NCBI GenBank assembly: GCA_015039365.1
Contig: WION01000368.1
Coordinates: 1 to 52,327 of the forward strand
DNA: 52,327 nucleotides
Source: Amanita rubescens
Taxonomy: Eukaryota; Basidiomycota; Agaricomycetes; Agaricales; Amanitaceae
Direction of reading: 5' to 3'
The notes below the pieces were generated by a model, which was given only the letters and a program-made list of their open reading frames with translations, was not told where the DNA came from and ran no database searches. How positions within the stretch are numbered: position 1 is the first letter of the stretch; the number at the start of each line of letters is the position of its first letter. A program made the translations under genes and the position numbers. This document shows, piece by piece, positions 1 to 9,034 of the stretch.

Positions 1-1523
1 TGAAAAGTGCTGTAAACATTTGTGTGCCTTCCAATTTCATCATATATTTGGGCAATTTAAAACTGTGATCCCATTTCAAGATATGCCCAGACAGTGCAGA
101 CATACACTGATCCAAGATTGGGCAGATGTTTTCCATATAGTCCATATAGACATTTTTAATGTACCACCTTGATGGAGAAAAACCACTATAACCAGATTGA
201 TCATGGAACCCAGAAAAAGGAGCATATGCTTTGACTGCAGAATTTATTCTTTCCATGTCACTAATGTTGGCTGTAACAGTATGCAAATATTTCAACTCTC
301 TGAGATCATGCTCACGGACATGAAGCTCTTGTAAAATCTTTGACCATGCCCTAGAACTAACTCGGTGTGCAATACCAGCACGAATGAGAGTCATCAAGGT
401 TTTATCAATTCCACTTCGATGTGTTAAAAATGCTGGAAATTCATCCACAAGACCAGGATCCAGCTGCTCCAATATATCAGGGTCATACAGGTTAACTGTC
501 CTTCCACAACCAGTAGGACCAGATGCATCAGTCTTTCTGTGGCAGCGAAAACGCTGAGTTATAATATAATAATTGTCTTTCAGATCAACAACCCGGTGTG
601 CCACAGGATCACTGTTCCAACCCTTGATAGTCATGGGGTGGTCTTTATTCTTGTAGTAGTGAGTCGTGACAGGTAGAATTTTGGCATGTCAACTTCCTTC
701 TATCCAAAAGGTTTGGCAACCAGACAAATACTTGTGGGTAATAGAAAGACTCTGGTGTTAAGCCCTCTGATGATCTAAGAGAGCTCATGGCAAAGTAACC
801 ATCCTTGGGCACAATCCAGAATGTGCCATTTTTATAACACAGTGGAATACCATTTCCAGAGATTTCTTGAGCAAGTTTATCTTTTACAGATGCAAGATAG
901 GCTCCCACAACACCAGTAGCAGGCAAGTCATCATTATGAAACCCCAAATCATCATCAACAGAATCATCAAAGTCATTGACACTCTCAAAAATATCATCCC
1001 ATTCATTATCAGACTCTGAACCAAGAAGAGTATCTGGATTAACTGAATTGAGGAACGTGAATGGCTGTTCAAGGTTGAGATCATCAATCATGTCAGTCAT
1101 GTTACCAGTTGCATCAATGTTCTGCTCAGACAGAACATTTCTTTGGGGGCTAAATATGAAAGATTGTACAGAGTGAAAATTGAGAAGATAAGCTGAGGCT
1201 TACCCTGGAATCCTGTCTGCAATATACTCCAATTAATATAAGAATATACAAAAATAAAGTACATACTGAAGATTGAAAACAGATTTTGTTGATTCCCATG
1301 TCCAGGAACAACAGTTGATCCTGGGAATGACTTCAACACTTTATCAGAAGCATTTGGGTCAATTCTTACCTGTGTTCAATGTGCTAGATCTTACAGATGG
1401 CACAGATGGCCCAGCAGATGCATTATCAGTGGATTGTGCTGGTTTCCTGCCAGACTTGGCCCTAGAGCCTCCAGCAGAATGTCCTAGCATATTTTTACTC
1501 CCAATGGGCCTTCCAGGTGCCAT
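1..1523 (-). pseudogene. DUF6729 transposon-type protein, frame-broken, runs off the window edge
   Basis: I place the start at the ATG at 1523, which opens a basic N-terminus beginning MAPGRPIGSKN and followed by GHSAGGSR and SGRKP, the usual opening of this basidiomycete family. A 5' splice site GTAAGA follows near 1370. The main exon (about 1100-645) has an acidic stretch and then FWIVPKDGYFAMS and SFYYPQVFVWLPNLL, hallmarks of DUF6729. It hits a stop at 645. The continuation is in another frame from about 665: TIKGWNSDPVAHRVVDL, DNYYIITQRFRC, EFPAFLTHRSGID and, near position 60, WDHSFKLPKYM. A single-base frameshift at about 650-660 therefore separates two halves of one protein. The DHSFK motif resembles the first acidic motif of DDE-type recombinases; that is inference. 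The C-terminus lies beyond position 1. The upstream intron boundaries (1100-1370) are not resolved. Confidence 0.7.
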
Positions 1524-1594
1524 TGTGATGGTTATAGACAGTGCACAGGGGAGGGGAGTGAAGAAACAGTTGGAATTGATCAAGAAATGATAGA

Positions 1595-1765
1595 GGACGA
1601 AGCTTTGGTGAGCGTGTGAAATACCTTCTATATTAGGTTCTTATGTCTAAATAAGGAAGGAGAACTTATGTCTGAATGGAGCGACTACTAAATATGGAGG
1701 GTGCACTTATGTCTAAAAGGAGAAGGGCACTTATGTCCATTTTTGGACATAAGGGTGGTCCAGAC
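1595..1765. repeat. Subterminal repeats and hairpin beside the DUF6729 gene
   Basis: The motif CTTATGTC recurs at about 1639, 1665, 1707 and 1730, each time near AAGGAG-type sequence. The last copy belongs to a perfect 10-bp inverted repeat (CTTATGTCCA, short T-rich loop, TGGACATAAG) at about 1730-1753. Repeated short motifs ending in a palindrome just outside a transposon-type gene look like the subterminal region of a DNA transposon. No target duplication could be identified, so the element boundary is inferred. Confidence 0.45.
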
Positions 1766-2100
1766 ATGGCACTTGAGCCGATGTTACAAGGATAAGTACA
1801 TGTAATCTTATCTTGGTAATTTTTTCCCACATTTTGCAATTTACCTTGCGGGATGACCTTGAAGTTGCTCGCCGTGATTAGCACCTTGTTCCGTTCAAAC
1901 CAAATATAAACACATGAACATTTTGAAAGTATTAAGAAGCCACAGTTGATAGGAGCAGGGGTTAACGATATTAGAACCGCGGTTTATTACTACGAGCCAC
2001 TCAAACTATCAGAGACATGTCAAATGTCCGCGTGTATAGAGGTACGACCTATAAAATTAATGATATCCTTCCTATACATTTAACGCAGCAAATGGAGTAC
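1766..2100. other. Intergenic stretch without a recognised gene
   Basis: This AT-rich stretch lies between the DUF6729 element and the secreted-protein gene. I see no ORF with family features, no convincing tRNA fold and no clear repeats. Confidence 0.5.
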
Positions 2101-2683
2101 CTATTGAGAATTTGCATTGAAGATACCGGTACCTGCGCCGGTGATTCCGGGAGGGGCAATGCCAGACCTGACGCATTCAAAGGACTTGGTGTTTGAATTA
2201 ACCTTGGCCGGGAAAGAGCCGTAGTCGAAGCCGTTGGGGTAGACGTTGTAGTAAGGGAAGGTAAAGAACATGGTGTCACCGACACAGCTATTTCCGCTAA
2301 TTTGGCGTAAGGTTTTGAATGTCGCTCACGAGCAGACAAATTACTCACGTGTAGAGCGTGCAGTTGAATCCAGGATCGGGACGAGCGCTCTGAATGCTGT
2401 TTTGGAACTGGGCGGGGAGGTCCTGGCATTGACCGGTGTTGATGTGCTGGAAGGCGCACTGTCCACCGAAGAAAGGTTGAGTGCAAGTGAAGAAGCGTTC
2501 GTTGTTGGGTCTAGTAAAGTTGATTGGAGCTGCGAATTGTCTAGCCTCGAGCTGATTGTCCATTGAGTATGATGGGGTCATCGCAGATGAATGAACGAAT
2601 GTTACCTGATGGTTATGTACGTGAGGCAGAGCGCTGACCAAAAGGCCAGCGAAAGCAACGACGATTGCAAGTGCCTTGAACAT
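2101..2683 (-). CDS. Small secreted cysteine-containing protein, beta/gamma-crystallin-like
   Basis: Three exons (2683-2606, 2551-2349, 2287-2101) give 155 residues. Both introns (54 and 61 nt) have GTAACA/GTGAGT donors and CAG/TAG acceptors, and the total length is a multiple of three. The first 20 residues (MFKALAIVVAFAGLLVSALP) are a classical signal peptide. The mature part has six cysteines in a pattern C..PFFGGQC....GQC..LP..FQNSIQS....GFNC.LYTC, which resembles the Greek-key beta/gamma-crystallin-like small secreted proteins common in mushrooms. The product is probably exported; partner and function are unknown. A divergent start to SUI2 lies 190 bp away. Confidence 0.75.
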
Positions 2684-2872
2684 GTTGAACCTGCTGAAAA
2701 AGGGGGATGTGAGCTTGTACTTATACAAGTGGACCGAGGTCATGTCGTAGCCCAGAGTGAGTCCATTGAACTTTCATGAATGATAACCTGGAGTAACTTG
2801 ACGACGACACGAGGTTTTTTATATTCCGACCGACTCGCGGGTGGCTGTGCTCAGATTCTTCTCTTATCAAAA

Positions 2873-4059
2873 ATGCGATATTACGAGCAGAAATATCCAG
2901 AAGTAGACGAACTTGTAATGGTTCAAGTTCGCCAAATAGCCGAGATGGGTGCCTACGTCAAGTTGGTAAGTTGGTTGTGAACCGATCACTCTACTCTGAC
3001 TTTTGTGTGTTTGTGTGTCAGCTCGAATATGACAATACCGAGGGCATGATTCTCTTATCAGAGCTGTCCCGTAGACGTATCCGATCAGTGCAAAAACTGA
3101 TTCGAGTTGGAAGGAACGAGGTTGTAGTCGTCCTGCGAGTCGACAAGGAGAAAGGTGTGTATGTGTCAAAATCAGATGGAACTATATATCTCATTCATCT
3201 CCTCCAGGGTACATTGATCTTTCAAAACGACGTGTATCAGCAGAGGATATCATCAAATGCGAAGAACGGTATATGAAATCGAAAACGGTGGCGTCGATCC
3301 TACGACATGTCGCTTCCAAGATAGCAACGGGAGGGTCAGACGCGCAAGTTGAAGAAACGCAAGAAATGGACGTCAACGAAGAAGAAAAGCTCGAAAAGCT
3401 ATACGAACAAATTGCGTGGCCACTAGGAAAGAAATACGGACATCCGTATGATGCGTTCAAGCTTGCACTCACTGAAGCTGATGCCGTGTTTTCATCCTTG
3501 GAAACCCCCGTACCGCCAGCTGTTTACTCGGTCCTTACCAAAACCATTGCACGGCGACTGACTCCTCAACCGATAAAACTACGTGCCGACATTGAACTGA
3601 CATGCTATACCCCGTCCGGCATCGATGCAATCAAAAAGGCTTTGAGAGCAGGAGAAAAGCAAAGCAGCGAAGCTGTACCGATCAAAGCCAAGCTGGTAGC
3701 TCCGCCGCTGTACGTGCTAAGTACAAACGCAACAGACAAGGCGAGTCGTTTGTTGATGTTGATGATCGAATCTTTTATATCTCTCTCTATAGTTTGCCGC
3801 CGTAGAGCGATTAGAACGAGCAATTGAAGCGATACAGGGCACCGTTGAAGAAGATGGAGGTAACCTGGTGATTAAGATGAAGGTGAATCCCGTAATTTTT
3901 TTCTTTCTGTTTGCCCTTTTTCTCATACGTCAACAGCCAAAAGCCGTTTCTGAAACGGATGAGCAAGATCTTGCTCAACTGATGGCCAAGGCAGGATTGG
4001 AGAATGCAGAGGTTTCTGGAGATGAAGACGAGGATATTGATACTCATGTCACCGTCTAA
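2873..4059 (+). CDS. SUI2: Translation initiation factor eIF2 alpha subunit
   Basis: Five exons (2873-2965, 3022-3154, 3208-3740, 3793-3882, 3937-4059) sum to 972 nt and 323 residues, close to the usual 300-315. The S1 domain opens with [17 protein letters not shown] and contains the signature [12 protein letters not shown]; Ser47 here corresponds to the regulatory Ser51 phosphorylated by GCN2-type kinases. The helical and C-terminal alpha/beta domains follow ([43 protein letters not shown]), with the usual acidic tail. eIF2 delivers initiator Met-tRNA to the 40S ribosome. The third intron (3741-3792) has a GC donor (AAG/GCGAGT) rather than GT; splicing there restores the family reading frame [10 protein letters not shown]. 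Confidence 0.96.
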
Positions 4060-4154
4060 TAAGCGACCAATACATGGCTTGGTATATATATATGGATGGG
4101 GTGAGGTGATTAATTAGTACTCGAGATTATTGCGCGTGCGCGGGCAAGTCCTTT

Positions 4155-6243
4155 CTACATGATAACACATTCCTTATCTTCGGCTTTGACACCTTGTATA
4201 CCCATCTCTGCAAAGGTCGAAGGACCTCTTTGCGGCTTTGAAGCATGGGATTCACTCCCCTCGGAAGAAGGAGGACCGGGACTCGTAGAATGGGGAGGGG
4301 TTGAGACGCCGACACCACCGCTAACGTTCCTACCGCCTCTTCCATAACGACCTACGGTGGGAGTATTGCCGCCAGAGCCTGGTCTACCTGGGCTGGCGCT
4401 CCTTGAGGAAGGAACCGGGTTATCGACCAGAGTGTACCTGTTCAAGTTGGGGTATTGCTGTGTATTGGCAGGACGGAGACGGGGACTGGACCCAGGTTGC
4501 TGTTGCTGTTGCGGAAGTTCCGGAGAGCTGGCTGAACGCCCTGGGTGAGGAGGGCGGATCAAGGATGTCCTGCGAGCAAGGTCCATGATCTGCTGTTGAC
4601 TCTCCCGTTTCGGGTAGTGTTGTTGTTGTTGTTGTTGTGGTGGTGGTGGTGGTGGTGGTTGCTGATTCTGAACTGGTGGTTGCTGTTGCTGCTGCTGCTG
4701 TTGTGGCGCACCGTGAGCGTCGCCGCGCTGTTTGGCCATGGTCCTCTTCCTGACGAGCTTGTCTTCTGTAATAACGTCGTGTTGTTCTCTCGATAGAGCC
4801 TGTGGAACTGATTGATCTAGAGCATCCAATCTCTCCGCTGCATCTGTATTGCCATTGTCCCTGGCCTTTTTGTACCATTTGATGGCAACGTTGACGTCCT
4901 TTGTACCTCCGACACCGACCTCCGCATAGTAACCCATTGCGAATTGAGCGCTAGGCAAGCCACGACGAGCAGCCTTGTCAGCAAAAGTCCAAGCGAGACC
5001 TTCATCCTTTTCAAAATGACCTGGAGAAGAGGGATCGTCGCCTGAACCGCAGAGGAACCATTTGCTGAGAGCCATGTCGGCTTCTGCCTCGCCTTGTTGA
5101 CTGGCGAGACTGTAGTATTGGACGCTGAGCAAAGGGTCGAAAGGGAAGGGGGGCTCTGCAAATTCATATGCGTGACCGAGCTTGTACTGGGCTGGTGCAA
5201 AGTGGAGATAGGCAGCACGTTCGAGGTGCTTGCGTGCTTCGAGTTCTGGGGAAGAACCAGACGGTATAAATGGAACAACTGCATATGGGGGAACGGAGAC
5301 CTGTGAAAACTCATTGAGGAGCATGAGTGCATAAACGTAAGCAGGTTGAGGGCTGTCGAGGGAAGCGAGGGTGGCAGCACGATGAAGGAGAGGTAGAGCG
5401 TGTTCGAGCGATACAGGGAAGCCAAGTTGACCGATGAGATGTGCCATACCCATACGCTGGATAGATTTTGTCAGATGAGGAGCAGGTGAAAAAAAAAAAA
5501 AAGCGTACATAGCAGCAACTTTCTACGCCTAGCTTGACGCCTCTTTCAAAACAATCTTTAGCGCGGGCAAAATCGTTGAATGACTCATAATCTCTTCCGA
5601 GCCTAAACCAAGCGGAAGCGTAACCAGAACGGGCGGCAGTTTCGAAATCACGGAAAGCAGATCGCAAGTTTTGACGGAGTAGATCTGGAAATGTACCACT
5701 TGCGGCTAGAGTTGCGCGGATATAAATTGCCTCTGCAACGTGGGGTGGACAGGGTTGGTGTTGCTGTGTCCTCGAGGCGATGTCAAGAATGATGGGGATG
5801 GCAACATGAGCTAAACGGATGAGGTTTGGGTCAGCGATGGGGGTTGTTGGATCTGTGGAAGAGTTTTGTTGAGAACGATTGACGAGAAAGATGACATCTC
5901 GAGACCAAGCGACTTTTGATAGTTGATCATAATTTGGCTGTTGAACTGAAAGAGCGACAGCCTGTAAAGTAGCGATTGTTGGGATTTGAGCTGTTAGTGA
6001 TGGAGAATCTGGTGGAGGAGAAGGAGCTTTTGGTGGAGGACCATAAGTACTTTGAATTGAAGGACGATGATGAATAATAGTGTTGGGTTGAGTGAATGAA
6101 AGAGTAGCTTCATAAGCTGATCTTCTAAGATCGGGTGGTAAAGGTGGAATTGTAGGTGGCATAGAAGAAGTTTGGTGAACAACGTCAGGTGGTCTAGGTG
6201 GAACTGGTGGTGGATAAGATGGTGTTGGGTACGCGTTGTGCAT
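4155..6243 (-). CDS. CHS4: Chs4/Skt5-type chitin synthase activator, Sel1 repeats, CaaX end
   Basis: Two exons (6243-5509 and 5456-4155, 52-nt intron with a long T tract) encode 678 residues. A proline-rich N-terminus (MHNAYPTPSYPPP) is followed by a run of Sel1 repeats, with recognisable units such as AARS.GYASAWFRLGRDYE, AYLHFAPAQYKLGHAYE and AARRGLPSAQFAMGYYAE. The tail has poly-Gln and poly-Pro tracts (about 4610-4710) and ends in CVIM, a CaaX box expected to be farnesylated as in yeast Chs4/Skt5. The family recruits and activates chitin synthase at the plasma membrane or septum. The ATG at 6243 is preferred because upstream in-frame codons lack ATG. It starts 65 bp from the divergent SEC63. 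Confidence 0.88.
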
Positions 6244-6307
6244 GTTAAAGTGCGTAGTCACAAGTCACATCCCTACTCTTGTCACACTTCCACGTCTTCA
6301 ATTCTTC
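6244..6307. promoter_or_regulatory. Very short shared promoter between CHS4 and SEC63
   Basis: Only 64 bp separate the two divergent start codons, so both genes must share this core promoter or have overlapping 5' leaders. I see no clear TATA box; the sequence is pyrimidine-rich on the plus strand before SEC63. Confidence 0.5.
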
Positions 6308-8531
6308 ATGGCAAAGTACAACTACGATGACGCTGGTCATATGCCAGCTTATTTCCTCTTTTCTTTTCTCGCCCTCTTTCTTATCCCTGCTTCAATATCT
6401 TCATTAACTTCAACAAATCAAGGAAATATTCCAGCTTGCAAATGTAATCCTTGCACCACAAGGCGCTCTTGGCTTGCAAGTAATTCTAGGCGTTTCAAAC
6501 TAACAAAACGTTCTATATTCCTCATCATTGGATGGTCACTTCTCGCCTTTTTATTTTACAAAGTATCCAATGCCGTAGTCGAAAACAAGGTCTACGACCC
6601 TTTTGAAATTCTAGGTATCAACACTGGCACCTCAGAAAAAGAAATCAAGTCCCATTTCAAGAAACTCTCTCGCATGTATCACCCAGACAAGGTCAAAGCA
6701 ACAGCCAACCACACCATAGAGATGATTCAGGAAAAATTCGTTCAAATTACAAAGGCGTACAAATCCCTCACAGACGAATCCATCCGCAAAAACTGGGAAC
6801 TCTACGGTAACCCAGACGGTCGTCAGGAAATGACAACAGGTATCGCTCTACCCAGGTGGATCGTCGAGAGCAAGTACAACGGTTGGGTACTTGGTGTTTA
6901 CGGCTTGCTCTTTGGAGGTGCCCTGCCTGCTTTAGTAGGCAGATGGTGGTTCAGCAGCCGCGAAATAACCAAAGATGGTATCCACGCTCGCTCCGCTGCA
7001 GAATTTTTCAAGTCTTTACGCGAAGATTCCGCTGCAGACCAAGTCTTTAGTACCCTCGGAAAATCCTTCACCTGGGAACGCTCTTCAAAGTCTTCCTCCG
7101 CAGACGCCGCAGAATTGAAAAGGCTCGATCAGGAACTCGTCAACAACGTTGGCAAACCTTGGAATGCCATACAATCCATTCTACAACCACCCGACGACGC
7201 ACGCAGGAGAGCACTCATACTTCTTTACGCTCACATGCTCAGAATAGACGTCAAGCGACCCAACTTGGTCAACGGTATACTCTCTTCTCTCTCTCTCTTT
7301 CCACCTTTCTAACTCTACCGCAGAACAATCCCAAATTCTTCAACATACCCCCCTTCTCTTGAACGCCCTTCTCAACATCACTCTTTCACGCAACTGGCTC
7401 TCCCCTGCTCTTGATGTCATGCGCTTGAATGCGTATCTCGTTCAAGCACTGCCTCCTCCCTTACTATCCGATGGCTCTTTGATCAATCCCCGTGCTCCCG
7501 CATTTGCTCAGCTACCGGGTATAACCTCACCCGAGGAGGCCAACACCATCGCTCCTAGTGCCACTGGATACAATGATTTCGTCCGCGCTTTACAAGAAAA
7601 AGGTGATCACCGACTCTCCGACGTTAAAACCGCTCTGTCAACCTGGGGCGGTCATGTAGATCTCGTCGATGTTGCGTTCAAAGGTATGATCCATTCCTTC
7701 TCCATCCCGTCAGTCAATCTGAAAAGACCTAGTCATTGGCGAGCGTGTCGTATCCCCCTCGGCCATTGTCTATCTCGTCGTAAAACTCCGCCTCAAGTCT
7801 CCCATTGCAAAAGCACCTCAAGATGACAAGAAGCCAGAGCTAGACGTAGATGCGATCAAGCGACGCGTAAAACGGAATGACGAGCAAGAAGAAGAATTCC
7901 TCAAGTCGCGTGGTGACGCCGAAGAATCGAAAACTATCGCAGAGTATGCCCACGCTCCACATTGGCCTGGCGTATGTTTTCTCTCTTTTTCGAGCGCATC
8001 CATATTCTTAACACTCTCTATTTCAGGAACGGAAACCATCTTGGTGGATCATCCTTGCTGATGAGAAATCAAACCGCATTGTTGTTCCTCCTCTCAAAAT
8101 CACCGATATACCCAATGCTCGATTACCCCACTTCCGATGCCGACGAAGCACTACTTGAACACGATTACAGAGCATACAAGATCCAGTTCCAAAGTCCTCC
8201 TAATGTCGGCATGTTCACATGGAAGGTATACGTTGTCAGTGACACATTTGTCGGTGGGGAAGTAACCCGAGATATTACCGTAAGTATCTCTCTCCAGAGG
8301 CCTATTCACGTATATTAACAACAACAAATCAAGATGAAAATAGAAGAAGCACCCGTATCTGCCGTCGATGAGGTAGAAGATGAGATCTCGGACCCAGATG
8401 AAGATTCGTTGGCCGGCCAGATGGCAGCCATGCGCGGCGGTTCCGTCAAGAAGCGTAAAGAAGAGAGTGATGACGAGGATAGCTTGGATGAGGAAAGCGA
8501 TGAGGATAGTAGTAGCAGCGATAGCGACTAG
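6308..8531 (+). CDS. SEC63: Sec63, ER translocon J-domain subunit, with one frame break
   Basis: Five exons (6308-7274, 7324-7683, 7733-7971, 8027-8279, 8334-8531). Three membrane segments lie near residues 13-35, 68-85 and 195-217. The J domain sits between the second and third, with HPDK at 125-128. The Sec63/Brl region follows (GIALPRWIVESKYNGW, WPGERKPSWWIILADE, YKIQFQSPPNVGMFTW, SDTFVGGEVTRDI), then the acidic tail (DPDEDSLAGQMAAMRGG) that contacts the translocon side. Summed exons are 2017 nt, one more than a multiple of three. The frame changes within about 8122-8140, between KITDIPNARLPH and DADEALLEHDYRAYK, and the duplicated 3' copy at 16.2 kb lacks the extra base. This is either a real +1 insertion or an assembly error; the rest looks intact and functional. 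Confidence 0.88.
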
Positions 8532-8697
8532 CTATGAGTTTACTAATTTACATAATACCGTAAGTACTGAAGACCTAAGTAGTACTACCGCTGAAGTCAC
8601 TGGCACCAGCTCGCTCCCGTCCGACTTTCCGCACTTGCGGTTCAGGTCTAGTACTTGGTTGATTTGGCGCTGTTGGCTAGGGCGGGCTTTGACTCAA
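7679..8697. repeat. Direct repeat, copy 1 (SEC63 3' end plus downstream gene relic)
   Basis: This stretch matches 15813-16807 in the same orientation. Homology begins at the last bases of SEC63 exon 2 (CAAAG then the GTATGATCC donor) and ends at TTTGACTCAA. The last 150 bases are the C-terminal relic of the Pro/Gln-rich gene family whose main array lies at 16.7-19.1 kb. Copy 2 carries many indels, so the duplication is not recent. Confidence 0.85.
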
Positions 8698-9034
8698 TAT
8701 CTGTCCTCAGACAGAGCGTAACTTGGCGTCATCCTCCAGGTTATCGTCGTCGAAAGAAGAATTGATGTGTGTCTTCTCTTTGGGAGCACCTGGGATCCCT
8801 TTTGTTGCTCTCGATGAACTTGACCATTGCCGCAGCGTCCTGCTGCCCGCTGGCCAGTCATCCAATCTACCCCGACGACGCGCGAGTTCCACACAGCGTG
8901 TCTCGCGTTTTCCGGGTGCAATTCCCTCCTTTCTAATCATCATCCCTCACTCAGGTGTGCCTGGCCACTCTCGCCGTCGCTTATCATCTCCGCGGGGCAT
9001 CGTGACTAAGAACTCATCTCAGACTCTCTTGACC
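8698..9034. other. 5' region of the NTPase gene
   Basis: This stretch lies between the duplication breakpoint and the NTPase start codon. An open frame runs through most of it with no ATG before 9035 that fits the family. No other gene is seen. Confidence 0.4.

Noticed and set aside
4545..4796. Plus-strand frame of Leu/Trp repeats
   Set aside because: It is the antisense of the poly-Gln and poly-Pro coding tract of the Chs4-type gene.
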